Origin: Mycobacterium sp. PSTR-4-N
GTDB taxonomy: Bacteria; Actinomycetota; Actinomycetes; Mycobacteriales; Mycobacteriaceae
DNA: 64,000 nt
Reading direction: 5' to 3'
Assembly (NCBI RefSeq): GCF_022348085.1
Contig: NZ_JAKRFN010000011.1
Location: 106,785-170,784, forward strand
Made by a program: the position numbers and the translations under genes. Of the stretch, positions 49,491 to 62,297 are shown piece by piece; position 1 is the stretch's first letter, and the number at the start of each line of letters is the position of its first letter. The notes beneath the pieces are model-generated. The model searched no databases. It was not told where the DNA came from and saw only the letters and a list, made by a program, of their open reading frames with translations.

Positions 49491-52037
49491 GTGCCGGAGT
49501 CGTCCACTCCACCCGGCCACAAGCCGAAACGCGGGGAGCTGCGCATCTATCTGGGCGCAGCTCCCGGCGTCGGCAAGACGTTCGCGATGCTGGGCGAAGC
49601 CCATAGGCGCCTCGAACGGGGCACCGACCTGGTGGCCGGCGTGGTCGAGACGCACGGCCGCAAGAAGACCGCCGAGTTGCTCGACGGCATCGAGGTCGTC
49701 CCGCCCCGCTACGTCGAGTACCGCGGCGGCCGATTCCCCGAACTCGACGTCCCGGCGATCCTCGAGCGCAAACCCCAGGTGGTGCTCGTCGACGAGATGG
49801 CGCACACCAACACCCCCGGCAGCAAGAACACCAAGCGCTGGCAGGACATCCAGGAGCTCCTCGACGCCGGGATCACCGTGGTCACCACCGTGAACGTGCA
49901 GCACCTGGAGAGCCTCAACGACGTCGTCACCCAGATCACCGGTATCGAACAGCAGGAGAAGGTGCCCGACGAGGTGGTGCGCGCCGCCGACCAGATCGAG
50001 CTCGTCGACATCACCCCGGAAGCATTGCGGCGCCGGCTGTCTCACGGCAACGTCTACGCCCCCGAACGCATCGACGCCGCGCTGAGCAACTACTTCCGCC
50101 GCGGAAATCTCACGGCCCTGCGGGAGCTCGCGCTGCTGTGGCTGGCCGACCAGGTCGATGCCGCGCTCGCGAAGTACCGCGAAGAGAACGACATCACTGC
50201 GACCTGGGAGGCGCGCGAGCGCGTCGTGGTCGCGGTGACCGGCGGTCCGGAGTCGGAGACGTTGGTGCGCAGGGCATCTCGGATCGCCTCGAAATCGAGT
50301 GCGGAGCTGATGGTCGTGCACGTGGTGCGCGGCGACGGACTCTCGGGGGTGTCGGCCTCGCACATGGGCAAGGTCCGCGACCTCGTGGCCAGCCTGGGCG
50401 CGACGCTGCACACAGTGGTCGGCGACGACGTGCCCGCCGCGCTGCTCGATTTCGCCCGCGAGATGAACGCCACCCAGCTCGTGCTCGGCACTTCCCGACG
50501 GTCCCGGTGGGCGCGCATCTTCGACGAGGGCATCGGCGCCACGGTGGTTCAGGACTCCGAGAAGATCGATGTCCACATGGTGACCCACCCGGAGGCGTCG
50601 CGGGGGTTCCGGTGGTCGGCGCTCGCACCGAGGAACCGGTACGGCACGTCCTGGCTCGCCGCGCTGATCGTCCCGTCGAGCATCTGTGCGCTGATCGTCG
50701 GTGTCCTCGACCCGTTTCTCGAGGTCGGCGGTGAGAGCGCGCTGTTCTTCATCGGGGTGCTGATCGTCGCGCTGCTCGGCGGCATCCTGCCGGCCGCGCT
50801 GTCGGCGGCACTGTCGGGCTTGCTGCTGAACTACTTCCTGGTCACCCCCCGCCACACCTTCACGATCGCCCAACCCGACAGCGCCGTCACCGTGGTGGTC
50901 ATGTTGCTGGTCGCCGTCGCGGTGGCTGCGCTGGTGGACAGTTCGGTCAACCGCCGGCGAGAAGCCCGGCGCGCGTCCCAGGAGGCCGAGCTGTTGGCGC
51001 TGTTCGCGGGCTCGGTGCTGCGGGGCGCCGACCTGGACGCGCTGCTGGACAAGGTGCGGGAGACCTACTCGCAGCGGTCGGTCAGTCTGCTGCGCCGGCG
51101 CGACGGCGTCGACGAGATCGTCGGCTGTGTCGGTCCGGACCCGTGCGCCGACGTCGAACGTGCGGACACCGCGATCGAGGTCGGTGACGACGAGTTCTGG
51201 TTGATGCTCACGGGTGCGACGCTGCCGGCCCGCGATCGACGCGTGCTGACCGCCGTCGCCAAACAGGCCGCCGGCCTGGTCCGGCAGCGCGAGCTGGCCG
51301 CAGAGGCGGGCGAGGCCGAATCTATCGCGCGCGCGGACGAATTGCGCCGCTCGCTGCTCTCGGCCGTCAGCCACGACCTGCGCACGCCCCTGGCCGCCGC
51401 CAAGGCCGCGGTGTCCAGTCTGCGCAGCACCGACATCGCGTTCTCGGAGGACGACACGGCCGAACTCCTGGCCACCATCGAGGAATCGACCGATCAGCTC
51501 ACCGCGCTCGTCGGGAATCTGCTCGACTCGTCCCGGCTCGCGGCCGGAGTCGTGCGCCCTCAGCTGAGCCGGGTGTACCTGGAAGAGACCGTCCAGCGGG
51601 CGCTGGTCGGTATCAGCCGCGGGGTGACCGGATACGGCCGGGCCGAGCAGCTCGACCGGGTGAAAGTGGATGTGGGACACCAGGTCGTGGTGGCCGATGG
51701 CGGGCTGCTCGAACGTGTGCTCGCGAACCTGATCGACAACGCGCTGCGCTACGCGCCCGACGGTCCGGTCCGGATCACCGCCGGCCAGGTGGGCGATCGC
51801 GTGCTGATCGCGGTCGCCGACGAAGGACCGGGCATCTCCCGGGGCAGCGAGGAACAGATCTTCGACGCCTTCCAGCGCCTCGGGGACCAGGACAACAGCA
51901 GCGGGGTCGGCCTCGGCCTCTCGGTCGCGCGGGGATTCGTCGAGGCGATGGGCGGATCGATCTCCGTCGCGGACACCCCCGGAGGCGGTCTGACCGTCGA
52001 GATCGATCTCCCTGCCCCGCAGGAGGAGACACGGTGA
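49491..52037 (+). CDS. kdpD: KdpD, K+-responsive sensor histidine kinase
   Basis: An 848-residue sensor. The KdpD domain has the P-loop GAAPGVGKTFAML and DEMAHTN. A Usp-like domain follows (about 245-365), then four helices (about 390-490), a GAF-like linker, and the HisKA domain with phospho-His628 in SHDLRTPLA. The HATPase domain has NLIDNALRYAP, DEGPGIS and GVGLGLSVARG. It senses K+ limitation and turgor and phosphorylates KdpE. GTG 49491 is used, and the kdpE GTG overlaps its stop. Confidence 0.97.
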   Translation: MPESSTPPGHKPKRGELRIYLGAAPGVGKTFAMLGEAHRRLERGTDLVAGVVETHGRKKTAELLDGIEVVPPRYVEYRGGRFPELDVPAILERKPQVVLVDEMAHTNTPGSKNTKRWQDIQELLDAGITVVTTVNVQHLESLNDVVTQITGIEQQEKVPDEVVRAADQIELVDITPEALRRRLSHGNVYAPERIDAALSNYFRRGNLTALRELALLWLADQVDAALAKYREENDITATWEARERVVVAVTGGPESETLVRRASRIASKSSAELMVVHVVRGDGLSGVSASHMGKVRDLVASLGATLHTVVGDDVPAALLDFAREMNATQLVLGTSRRSRWARIFDEGIGATVVQDSEKIDVHMVTHPEASRGFRWSALAPRNRYGTSWLAALIVPSSICALIVGVLDPFLEVGGESALFFIGVLIVALLGGILPAALSAALSGLLLNYFLVTPRHTFTIAQPDSAVTVVVMLLVAVAVAALVDSSVNRRREARRASQEAELLALFAGSVLRGADLDALLDKVRETYSQRSVSLLRRRDGVDEIVGCVGPDPCADVERADTAIEVGDDEFWLMLTGATLPARDRRVLTAVAKQAAGLVRQRELAAEAGEAESIARADELRRSLLSAVSHDLRTPLAAAKAAVSSLRSTDIAFSEDDTAELLATIEESTDQLTALVGNLLDSSRLAAGVVRPQLSRVYLEETVQRALVGISRGVTGYGRAEQLDRVKVDVGHQVVVADGGLLERVLANLIDNALRYAPDGPVRITAGQVGDRVLIAVADEGPGISRGSEEQIFDAFQRLGDQDNSSGVGLGLSVARGFVEAMGGSISVADTPGGGLTVEIDLPAPQEETR

Positions 52038-52714
52038 CCCGCGTACTCGTCGTCGACGACGAGCCCCAGATCCTGCGGGCGCTGCGAATCAACCTGTCGG
52101 TACGGGGATATGACGTCAGGACCGCGGCTACCGGAGCCGAAGCGTTGCGCGCCGCCGCCGACTTCCGGCCCGACGTCGTCGTGCTGGACCTCGGCCTGCC
52201 CGACATGAGTGGCATCGACGTGCTCGGCGGGCTGCGCGGCTGGCTGTCCGCGCCGGTGATCGTGCTCTCGGCGCGTACGGATTCGTCGGACAAGGTGGCT
52301 GCACTCGACGCCGGCGCCGACGACTACGTCACCAAACCCTTCGGCATGGACGAATTCCTGGCCAGGCTGCGGGCTGCTGTCCGCCGTTCCTCGTCGACGG
52401 GCCCCGGAAGCGATCCTGTCGTCGAGACATCCTCGTTCACCGTCGATCTGGCCACTAAGGAAGTCACCAAGAACGGTGCGGTGGTACATCTGACACCGAC
52501 TGAGTGGGGGATTCTGGAACTGCTGGTCCGCAACAGCGGCAAGCTCGTCACCCGTGAGCAGCTCCTGACCGAGGTGTGGGGACCGACGTATGCGAAGTCC
52601 AGTCACTATCTTCGGGTCTACCTGGCGCAGCTGCGCCGCAAACTCGAAGACGACCCGGCGCACCCGGTGCACCTGGTCACCGAAGCCGGGATGGGTCACC
52701 GCTTCCGGCCCTGA
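52034..52714 (+). CDS. kdpE: KdpE, OmpR-family response regulator
   Basis: A 226-residue regulator. The receiver has DDEPQI, the phospho-acceptor Asp52 in VVLDLGLP, Ser in VLSART and the conserved Lys in VTKPF. The winged-helix domain ends LRRKLEDDPAHPVHLVTEAGMGHRFRP. It activates kdp transcription at low K+. GTG 52034 overlaps kdpD by four bases. Its 3' end overlaps the convergent permease gene by 38 bases. Confidence 0.97.
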   Translation: MTRVLVVDDEPQILRALRINLSVRGYDVRTAATGAEALRAAADFRPDVVVLDLGLPDMSGIDVLGGLRGWLSAPVIVLSARTDSSDKVAALDAGADDYVTKPFGMDEFLARLRAAVRRSSSTGPGSDPVVETSSFTVDLATKEVTKNGAVVHLTPTEWGILELLVRNSGKLVTREQLLTEVWGPTYAKSSHYLRVYLAQLRRKLEDDPAHPVHLVTEAGMGHRFRP

Positions 52715-53936
52715 GCCGCTGCACGGCGTAGGTGCCCATGCCGGCGGCCACGACCGCGGCGCCCGCCGCCACCGAGCTCAGGGGCAGGGTGAAAGCCAGT
52801 GTGAGACAACCGATCAGGCCGACCGCCGGCACCAGGCGCCGCCCCAGGGTGAACGCCGACGCATTCGCGATCGCGTAGTAGAGCAGGACGCCGAACGACG
52901 AGAAGCCGATCGCGCCGCGCACATCGACCAGCGCGGTGACGACCGCGACCACGGCGCCGACCGCCAACTCGGCGCGGTGCGGCGTGCCGTGGCGCGGATG
53001 CACCGCGGCGAGCGCGTGCGGCAGGTGCCGGTCGCGGGCCATCGCCAACGTCGTGCGCGACACCCCGAGCATCAGGGCCAGCAGTGCACCCAGCGCGCTG
53101 ATCGCCGCGGCGACGCTGACGACCGGGGCCAGGGAACCGAAGCCCGCCGACCGGATCGCTTCCGACAGCGGCGCATCCGCGGCGGCCAACCGTTCGCTGC
53201 CGAGCTCGGCGAGCACCGCGACGGCCACCACCGCGTACACGACCAGCGTGATGCCCAGCGCGATCATCACCGCCCGCGGAATGGTGCGGGCCGGGTCGCG
53301 CACCTCCTCGCCCAAAGTCGCGATCCGGGCGTACCCGGCGAACGCGAAGAACAACAACCCGGCGGCCTGCAGGACGCCGTACGGCGACGGATCGTCACCG
53401 GCCAGGCGGCCTGCCTGCGGATCGCCGCCGCTGACGATCAGCACGACGACGAGCACCAGCACCGCCAGCACCGCGGCGACGATCACACGGGTCAGAAGCG
53501 CCGACTTCTGCACTCCCGCATAGCCGATCGCGGTCAGTGCCACCACCGAGGCCACCGCCACCGCGGTCGCATGCGCGGGCCACGCGTAGTGGCCCACCGT
53601 CAACGCCATGGCGGCGCACGACGCCGTCTTACCGACCACGAAACTCCAGCCGGCCGTGTGCCCCCAGAACGGGCTCAGGCGTTCGCGGCCGTACACGTAG
53701 GTGCCGCCGGACTGCGGATGGCGCGCGGCCAGCCACGCCGAGGACAGCGCATTGCAACACGCGACGACCGCGGCGATGGCCAGCCCGATCAGCAGCCCGG
53801 TGCCGGCGACGGCCGCGGCGGGTGCGAGCGCGACGAAGATGCCCGCGCCGATCATGGCGCCCAGCCCGAGCACGACGGTGTCGAGAGTGCCGAGCCGTCG
53901 CTGCAGCGCGGGCTCGTTACTTCTTGCGGATGACAT
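52677..53936 (-). CDS. APC-family amino acid permease
   Basis: A 419-residue transporter with about 12 hydrophobic segments. LGLGAMIGAGIFVALAPAAAVAGTG is the first unwound helix of the APC fold, followed by GGTYVYGRERLSPFWGHTAGW and FFAFAGYARIATLGEEVRDPARTIPRA, which is typical of the CAT/yeaN-like actinobacterial group. I prefer ATG 53936; it lies 20 bases inside the end of the upstream small gene. The substrate is not readable. Confidence 0.88.
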   Translation of the reverse strand: MSSARSNEPALQRRLGTLDTVVLGLGAMIGAGIFVALAPAAAVAGTGLLIGLAIAAVVACCNALSSAWLAARHPQSGGTYVYGRERLSPFWGHTAGWSFVVGKTASCAAMALTVGHYAWPAHATAVAVASVVALTAIGYAGVQKSALLTRVIVAAVLAVLVLVVVLIVSGGDPQAGRLAGDDPSPYGVLQAAGLLFFAFAGYARIATLGEEVRDPARTIPRAVMIALGITLVVYAVVAVAVLAELGSERLAAADAPLSEAIRSAGFGSLAPVVSVAAAISALGALLALMLGVSRTTLAMARDRHLPHALAAVHPRHGTPHRAELAVGAVVAVVTALVDVRGAIGFSSFGVLLYYAIANASAFTLGRRLVPAVGLIGCLTLAFTLPLSSVAAGAAVVAAGMGTYAVQRLRAGSGDPSRLR

Positions 53937-54183
53937 TCCCGGCCAGATAGGCCAGGTAAACGAGCGCCCCGACCAGCGCGAGCTTGCGCGTCTTGGGCGC
54001 GGCAATACCCAGTCCGAGGGCGGTCTCGATGCCGCCGTCGATGAACACGTGAGTGCGGGTGTTGTCGGGGAACGCGGCCTTGGTCATGCCCTCGTAGATC
54101 TGCGGGGCGACGAAGTGTGACAGGCCGGTTGCAGCCAAGGCGAGGCCCGCGGTCTTGGCGGCGGGGGAATTCTGTTGCGGCAC
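53917..54183 (-). CDS. Small membrane protein of unknown function
   Basis: An 88-residue protein with GTG start 54183 and two or three hydrophobic segments (TAGLALAATGLSHFVA, GIETALGLGIAA, LALVGALVYLAYLAGNVI), ending in lysines. It resembles small DoxX-like or mycobacterial membrane proteins but lacks a firm signature. It is seven bases downstream of the BVMO-type gene and overlaps the permease gene by 20 bases, so all three may be one transcript. Confidence 0.7.
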   Translation of the reverse strand: MPQQNSPAAKTAGLALAATGLSHFVAPQIYEGMTKAAFPDNTRTHVFIDGGIETALGLGIAAPKTRKLALVGALVYLAYLAGNVIRKK

Positions 54184-54190
54184 AGCAGTC

Positions 54191-55681
54191 CTAACTGATC
54201 TGGTAGTCGCTCAAGGGGAATTCCGACGCTTCCCGGATCGCGGTGCGCGTCGACATCGGCCGCAGCAGGCTCGGTTCGCCGTGCGGGTTGAAGTAGTACG
54301 AGCGCGAGCTCGCGCAGTTGCCCAGCTTCCAGAGCGAATCGCCCAGCAGCTCGGTCATCCGGTCCAGGTACTCGGCGTTTGCGGTCTCGGTGACCTCGAA
54401 CGTCGTGGCGCCGCGGCGCTTCAGCTCACCGAACAGCCGGTCCATCAGTCGCATCTGGTATTCCATCGTGTTGAAGAAGTTCAATCCGAGGAACGCGTAC
54501 GGGCTCGCCAGCGACAGATAGTTCGGGAAGTAGGGCATCGACACGCCCTGGTAGGCCTGGAACCTGTTCTCCCGCCACCACTTTCCGAGGTTGCGACCGT
54601 CGCGGCCGATCACTTCGATGGCGGGGAAGTTGGCTTCCCACAGGTCGAACCCGGTGGCCAGCACGAGGGTGTCGATGACGGTCTCGGTGCCGTCGGCGTT
54701 GACGATCCCGTCGGCGGTGACATGGTCGATTCCGTCGCTCTGCAGGTGCACATGCGGTTTGGTGAACGTCCGGAAGTAGCTGTTGGAGAACGTCGGCCGC
54801 TTGCAGCCGATGTCGTAGTCGGGGGTGAGCCGGCGGCGCAACTCCTTGTCGCGCACCTGGATGAACTGGTTGATCTTGCACAGGTCCATGGCGGAGATGT
54901 TCAGCCGGCGGAACAGCGGCACCTTGTAATGCACCACACCGACGTTGATCATCATCTCGTAGATGGTGTCGGTGATCGCCCGGACGATGCGCTGCGCCAA
55001 CGGGATTCGCGCGAACACCCGCTTGGTGCGCTCGGAGATGTGGAAGTCGAGCTTGGGGGCCACCCAGATCGGGGTGCGCTGGTAGACGGTCAGGTCGGCG
55101 GCGGACTTCGCCAGCTCGGGGATCAGCTGCACCGCGGTCGCACCGGTGCCGATCACCGCGACCCGCTGACCGGCCGGGTCGAAGGAGTCGTCCCAGTCGG
55201 TGGTGTGCAGCACCCGTCCCTCGAACGTCTCGATGCCGGGGATCTCGGGCAGGCGCGGCTGGGACAGGAACCCCGTCGCGGTGAACAGGTAGCGCGCCGA
55301 CATCGTCTCTCCGTCGGCCAGCGCCACCTGCCAGCACGCGGCTTCCTCGTCCCACCGGGCTCCCGCGACCACCACGTTGAACCGCATGTGGCGGCGCACG
55401 TCGTACTTGTCGGCGACGTCGTCGGCGTACTGCTTGATCTCCGCACCCGTGGAGAACAGCCGCGACCAGTTCGGGTTCGGCTCGAAGAAATACGAGTAGG
55501 TGGTGGTCGGGACGTCGACCGCCAGCCCGGGATAGTGGTTGACGTACCAGGTACCGCCCAGGTCGTCTTCCCGGTCGAGGATCACGAAGTTCTCGTAGCC
55601 CATCCGCTTGAGTTGGATGGCGGCCCCGATTCCAGCGAATCCGGCCCCTACGATGACCGCGTCGTACTGCACCGAAGTCAT
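54191..55681 (-). CDS. Flavin-containing monooxygenase, BVMO type
   Basis: A 496-residue FAD/NADPH enzyme. GAGFAGIGAAIQLKRMG binds FAD, GGTWYVNHYPGLAVDVPTTTYSY follows, the BVMO fingerprint reads FEGRVLHTTDWD, and GTGATAVQLIPEL binds NADPH. It is only distantly like the EthA-type enzyme at 37920 and belongs to the cyclohexanone/steroid-monooxygenase-like group common in mycobacteria. Start ATG 55681. The substrate is unknown. Confidence 0.92.
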   Translation of the reverse strand: MTSVQYDAVIVGAGFAGIGAAIQLKRMGYENFVILDREDDLGGTWYVNHYPGLAVDVPTTTYSYFFEPNPNWSRLFSTGAEIKQYADDVADKYDVRRHMRFNVVVAGARWDEEAACWQVALADGETMSARYLFTATGFLSQPRLPEIPGIETFEGRVLHTTDWDDSFDPAGQRVAVIGTGATAVQLIPELAKSAADLTVYQRTPIWVAPKLDFHISERTKRVFARIPLAQRIVRAITDTIYEMMINVGVVHYKVPLFRRLNISAMDLCKINQFIQVRDKELRRRLTPDYDIGCKRPTFSNSYFRTFTKPHVHLQSDGIDHVTADGIVNADGTETVIDTLVLATGFDLWEANFPAIEVIGRDGRNLGKWWRENRFQAYQGVSMPYFPNYLSLASPYAFLGLNFFNTMEYQMRLMDRLFGELKRRGATTFEVTETANAEYLDRMTELLGDSLWKLGNCASSRSYYFNPHGEPSLLRPMSTRTAIREASEFPLSDYQIS

Positions 55682-55718
55682 GCGCTAGACGGTACTAGAG
55701 GTCCCGGCAAACGCCGGA

Positions 55719-56330
55719 TCAGCCCTTGATGGAACCGGCGCGGGGCGGGTTCAGCGTCGCCACGCACGTCACCGCTCGATCGCCGCTCGCCCACGTCTCG
55801 GACGTGGGGTACAGCACGTACAGCTGCACACTGTTGTCGGTGATCGAGGCGGGGGAGTAGCTGGCCAGCGCGGGAGCGCACCTCTCGCTGTAGGCCTCGA
55901 CGGCGGCCTGGCCCGGGAAATCTCCGTCCGGCATGTTCAGCACCGCGAACACCTCGCCCGCGTGGGTCTGCGCGCAGTCGGTGGTCTGCACCCGCATCAC
56001 CTTGTCCCCGGCGGGGATCTCCGACAGGCAGTCCCCGACCTTGACGTCGGTGGCCGTGACGTTGCCCGAATTGGCCACACCCCACACGATCACGCCACCG
56101 ACGACCACGAGCAGCAGCACCGCGGCGAGGCCGCCCAGCAACCACCACTTCGCGCGGCTCTTCTTCTGCGGCGGCGGGTACTGGCCGGGATAGCCCTGGT
56201 AGGGCATGGGTGGCGGCGGCGGGTACTGCGGATATTGGGGGTACTGCTGGTATTCGCCCGGGCCCTGCGGTGGCGGGCCGTACGGCGGAGGTGGCGGGGG
56301 TGGCGGCGGCGGCCCGGGCGGAGTGCTCAC
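55719..56330 (-). CDS. Proline-rich, single-pass membrane protein (septum-formation-like domain)
   Basis: A 203-residue protein. A cytoplasmic part of about 55 residues is almost all Pro, Tyr, Gln and Gly, with YPQYPQYP repeats. One helix follows (WWLLGGLAAVLLLVVVGGVIVWGV), then an outer domain of about 120 residues. That domain has paired cysteines (VGDCLSEIP, TTDCAQTHAGEVFAV, ERCAPAL, VTCVATLN), matching the septum_formation/DUF4190-type domain of actinobacteria. GTG 56330 starts 15 bases after the hydrolase stop. It may correspond to the Rv0420c position. Function is unknown. Confidence 0.8.
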   Translation of the reverse strand: MSTPPGPPPPPPPPPPYGPPPQGPGEYQQYPQYPQYPPPPPMPYQGYPGQYPPPQKKSRAKWWLLGGLAAVLLLVVVGGVIVWGVANSGNVTATDVKVGDCLSEIPAGDKVMRVQTTDCAQTHAGEVFAVLNMPDGDFPGQAAVEAYSERCAPALASYSPASITDNSVQLYVLYPTSETWASGDRAVTCVATLNPPRAGSIKG

Positions 56331-56345
56331 CGTGCCGACGATAGC

Positions 56346-56949
56346 TCAGCCGAGCAGGCGCAGTGCCGCTTCAACAGCGAGAACGGGCACATCGAGCGTC
56401 TTCGATCTCAGGTCGTGACGGGCGCCGGTGACCTCCACGATCGCCGTCGGTGCGGCGATCAACGCGGCCGCCGAGCGGAGCTCGACGAGCGTGCCGAACG
56501 GGTCGGCGCTGCCGTGGGTGAACACCGTCGGCATGGTGATACGCGGCAGGTGTTCGGTGCGGGCCTTCTCGGGCTTGCCCGGCGGATGCAAGGGATAGGA
56601 GAACAGGGTCAGCACGTCCAGCGTCAGCCCGTGATCGGCGACGGCCATCGAGGTGAGCCGGCCGCCGTAGGAGTGGCCGCCGGCGAGCACCGGGCCGTCG
56701 GCCAGTGCCCGCACCGCGCCGACCGCCTCGACGATCCCGGCGAGATCGGCAGCCGCCGACCCCGACGGGGGACCCTTGGGGCGGCGGCGCCGGTAGGGCA
56801 GGTTGTAGCGAACCGCCAGCCAGCCGCGCCGGGCCCACTCCTCACAGACCGCGACGAGCATCGGAGAGTCCCGATTGCCGCCCGCGCCGTGCGTGAGGGC
56901 AACGGTGCCGGCAGGGGTGCCCGGCGGCCAGTGGGCGATGCCGTCGATC

Positions 56950-56957
<8 letters not shown>
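56346..56957 (-). CDS. Small alpha/beta hydrolase (Rv0421c-like)
   Basis: A 203-residue alpha/beta hydrolase of the KANL3/Tex30 type. ALTHGAGGNRDSP is the oxyanion loop, GGHSYGGR the nucleophile elbow, and GARHDL near the end the His. VFTHGSADPFG supplies the acid. Its ATG at 56957 overlaps the thiD stop by eight bases, so it is co-translated with the thiamine genes; the same order, thiC-thiD-Rv0421c, exists in M. tuberculosis. A thiamine-related role is not established. Confidence 0.85.
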
Positions 56958-59434
<2,477 letters not shown>

Positions 59435-59582
59435 GACGTTCCCAACATAGCCCAACCCCTGACGCAGCCGGACGGGGAATACGGTTTGGCCACGATGATT
59501 TATATAGCTAACATATGCGTTTTCGGCGCAGTGCTGCGCCGACGCTGGGGATACGAAACCGATTGCGAAAAGACGGCTGGAC

Positions 59583-61295
59583 ATGACGACGACTGGCATG
59601 AGCGAGACCACGATCCGGCGCACCCGGATGGATCACGATCACCCCTTCTACAAGTGGATCGTGCTGTCCAACACCACGTTGGGCGTCCTGCTGGCCACCA
59701 TCAACGCGTCGATCGTGCTGATCTCCCTGCCTGCGATCTTTCGCGGTATCGGGTTGAATCCGCTCGCCCCGGGCAACGTCAGCTACCTGCTGTGGATGCT
59801 GATGGGCTACCTCGTCGTCACCGCCGTGCTCGTGGTGCCGTTCGGCCGGCTCGGCGACATGCTCGGCCGGGTCCGGATCTACAACATGGGTTTCGCGGTG
59901 TTCACCGTCGCGGCCATCGCGCTGTCGTTCGACCCGTTCCAGCTCGGCGGCGGGGCGATCTGGCTGATCGCGTGGCGCGTGGTGCAGGGCGTCGGCGGCG
60001 CGATGCTGATGTCGTCGTCATCGGCGATCCTCACCGACGCGTTCCCGGCCAACCAGCGGGGCATGGCGCTCGGGGTGAACATGGTGGCCGCCGTCGCCGG
60101 CTCGTTCCTCGGGCTGTTGATCGGTGGCTTCCTGTCCGAGTGGCACTGGAAGGCGATCTTCTGGGTCGGCGTGCCGATCGGCATTCTGGGCACCATCTGG
60201 AGCGTGCGCTCGCTGAAGGAACTGGGTGTGCGCAGCCCGGGCAGGCTCGACTGGGCCGGCACGCTGACATTCGGCATCGGCCTGACCGTGCTGCTGATCG
60301 GCATCACCTACGGCATCCAGCCCTACGGCGACTCCACGACGGGCTGGACCAGTCCCGCCGTTCTCGGCGCCATCGGGCTGGGGCTCGCGCTGCTCGTCGT
60401 GTTCTGCATCGTGGAGTTACGCGTCAAGCAGCCGATGGTCAACATCCGGCTGTTCCGCTCCGCGTCGTTCGGCATGGGCAACCTCGCGGGGTTGATGTCC
60501 TCGGTCGGCCGCGGCGGCCTGCAGTTCATGCTGATCATCTGGCTGCAGGGCATCTGGCTGCCGCTGCACGGCTACAGCTTCGAATCCACACCGTTGTGGG
60601 CGGGCATCTACATGCTGCCGATGACGGTCGGGTTCCTGGTCGCCGGCCCGCTGGCCGGATCGCTGTCCGACCGATTCGGTGCCCGGCCGTTCACCGTGGG
60701 CGGCATGCTGCTGATGGCGGCGACGTTCGTGGCGCTGGTGATGATCCCGGTGAACTTCGACTACTGGTTGTTCGCCGCGCTGGTGTTCCTCAACGGGCTG
60801 GGCGGCGGCATCTTCACCGCGCCCAACACCGCGGCGATCATGTCGAGCGTTCCGTCGTCCGAACGAGGCGCTGCATCCGGTGTCCGCGCGACGTTCTTCA
60901 ACGCCGGCTCGTCGTTGTCGATCGGGGTGTTCTTCTCGCTGATGATCGTCGGGCTCGCCAACACCCTGCCGTCGGCGTTGAGCAATGGCCTGCAGGCGCA
61001 GGGCGTCTCGTCGTCGGTGGCCCACGACGTGGCCAACCTGCCGCCGGTGGGCAGTCTGTTCGCCGCGTTCCTCGGCTACAACCCGATCGCCGAACTCCTC
61101 GAGCCATCGCACGCGCTGCAGCAGCCGGGCGTCAACGCCGACGTGTTGACGGGCAAGACGTTCTTCCCGGAGCTCATCACCGAGCCCTTCCACTCCGGTT
61201 TGACGGTGGTGTTCCTCGCGGCCGCGGCGATGATGTTGATCGGTGCCGTCGCCTCGATGTTCAATCCCGGCCGTTACGCCGAGGATCGCGCCTAG
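59583..61295 (+). CDS. DHA2-type MFS exporter
   Basis: A 570-residue transporter with about 14 membrane segments. [33 protein letters not shown] is helix 1, [11 protein letters not shown] the MFS motif A, and [22 protein letters not shown] with [17 protein letters not shown] the antiporter motif C region. A large loop lies near the C-terminus (about 475-540). This is the multidrug-export branch; the substrate is unknown. Start ATG 59583 follows an unusually AT-rich stretch (59498-59520) that is probably its promoter or operator. No regulator gene is adjacent. Confidence 0.92.
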   Translation: MTTTGMSETTIRRTRMDHDHPFYKWIVLSNTTLGVLLATINASIVLISLPAIFRGIGLNPLAPGNVSYLLWMLMGYLVVTAVLVVPFGRLGDMLGRVRIYNMGFAVFTVAAIALSFDPFQLGGGAIWLIAWRVVQGVGGAMLMSSSSAILTDAFPANQRGMALGVNMVAAVAGSFLGLLIGGFLSEWHWKAIFWVGVPIGILGTIWSVRSLKELGVRSPGRLDWAGTLTFGIGLTVLLIGITYGIQPYGDSTTGWTSPAVLGAIGLGLALLVVFCIVELRVKQPMVNIRLFRSASFGMGNLAGLMSSVGRGGLQFMLIIWLQGIWLPLHGYSFESTPLWAGIYMLPMTVGFLVAGPLAGSLSDRFGARPFTVGGMLLMAATFVALVMIPVNFDYWLFAALVFLNGLGGGIFTAPNTAAIMSSVPSSERGAASGVRATFFNAGSSLSIGVFFSLMIVGLANTLPSALSNGLQAQGVSSSVAHDVANLPPVGSLFAAFLGYNPIAELLEPSHALQQPGVNADVLTGKTFFPELITEPFHSGLTVVFLAAAAMMLIGAVASMFNPGRYAEDRA

Positions 61296-61339
61296 AAATC
61301 GGCGTGTGACGCGGCACACTCTGCGGGTACCCCCGCGAG

Positions 61340-62278
61340 ATGGCCGCGACTTCCGATTCTCGTCCCGACGACATACGTCGGCGAGCACACGAGCACGCCG
61401 ACGGCGCTCGTGAGGCGATGGCAGCCAAACGGGCTGAACACGATGGTGGGTTGTCCGGTTGGGTGGCCCAGCGCGCTGGAGACTGGGATCTCAGCGGCCA
61501 GGACGAGACCACGATGCAGCGCCAGAAGTACGTCTGGAACACGTTGGTGGATCACTGGTTCCGGATGGAGTTCGACGGGTGGGAGAACCTTCCCGAGGCG
61601 CCGGTGCTCCTCGTCGGCATCCACTCCGGCGCTCCGTTCGTCTGGGATGCCTGGACCGTGGGCGTCCAGTGGTGGCGACGTTTCGGCCAGGCTCGTCCAT
61701 TGCACGGCACCGCGCACGACGCCCTGATGGCCATACCGGTGATCGGCAGGTACTTCCGCGCGATGGGCGTGCTGCCCGCCGCCCCGGACTCCATCGCGAC
61801 GGCTCTGGCGGAGGGCCGTGACGTCGCGTTGTGGCCCGGCGGTGAGGTGGATTCGCTGCGGCCGTGGAAGGAGCGCGATGAGGCCAATCTGGCCGGGCGC
61901 ACGGGGTTTGTGAAGATGGCTATCAAGGCGGGAGTACCGATCGTGCCGATAGCCACTGTCGGTGGTGCGGACGCGATGCCGGTGCTGATCCGCGGGGACG
62001 GGCTGTCGCGTGCCCTGCGGCTGGACAAACTGCTGCGGCTCAAGGTCTTTCCGCTCGCGGTGTCCTTGCCCTGGGGCATCGCACCCGCGGCGCTACCGCA
62101 ATTCCCGCTCCCGGCGAAGATCCGCACCCGGCTGATGCCCGCGATCGAGCTGGACCACGACCCCGCACGCGCCGACGACGAGGCCTACGTCGAGAAGAAG
62201 TACCGCGAGGTGCAGGACAGCATCCAAAGCGGAATGGACGCGTTGGCGCGCAAGCGTGCCTTCCCGCTGTTCGGCTGA
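61340..62278 (+). CDS. Lysophospholipid-acyltransferase-like protein
   Basis: A 312-residue protein of the LPLAT/MGAT-like group. VGIHSGAPFVWDAW replaces the usual HxxxxD block, with a longer His-to-Asp spacing, and LWPGGEVDSLRPW matches the second, PGG block. KMAIKAGVPIVPIATVGGADAMPVL is the late conserved strand. A helical N-terminus of about 60 residues and no clear membrane helix suggest a peripheral enzyme. Mycobacteria carry many such acyltransferases of lipid metabolism. ATG 61340. Confidence 0.85.
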   Translation: MAATSDSRPDDIRRRAHEHADGAREAMAAKRAEHDGGLSGWVAQRAGDWDLSGQDETTMQRQKYVWNTLVDHWFRMEFDGWENLPEAPVLLVGIHSGAPFVWDAWTVGVQWWRRFGQARPLHGTAHDALMAIPVIGRYFRAMGVLPAAPDSIATALAEGRDVALWPGGEVDSLRPWKERDEANLAGRTGFVKMAIKAGVPIVPIATVGGADAMPVLIRGDGLSRALRLDKLLRLKVFPLAVSLPWGIAPAALPQFPLPAKIRTRLMPAIELDHDPARADDEAYVEKKYREVQDSIQSGMDALARKRAFPLFG

Positions 62279-62297
62279 CCCGCCGCGAGGAGTGCGC

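Noticed and set aside
56200..56330. Tandem repeat at the GGCGGTGG tract
   Set aside because: It encodes the Pro/Tyr/Gln-rich N-terminus of the membrane protein, ordinary low complexity.
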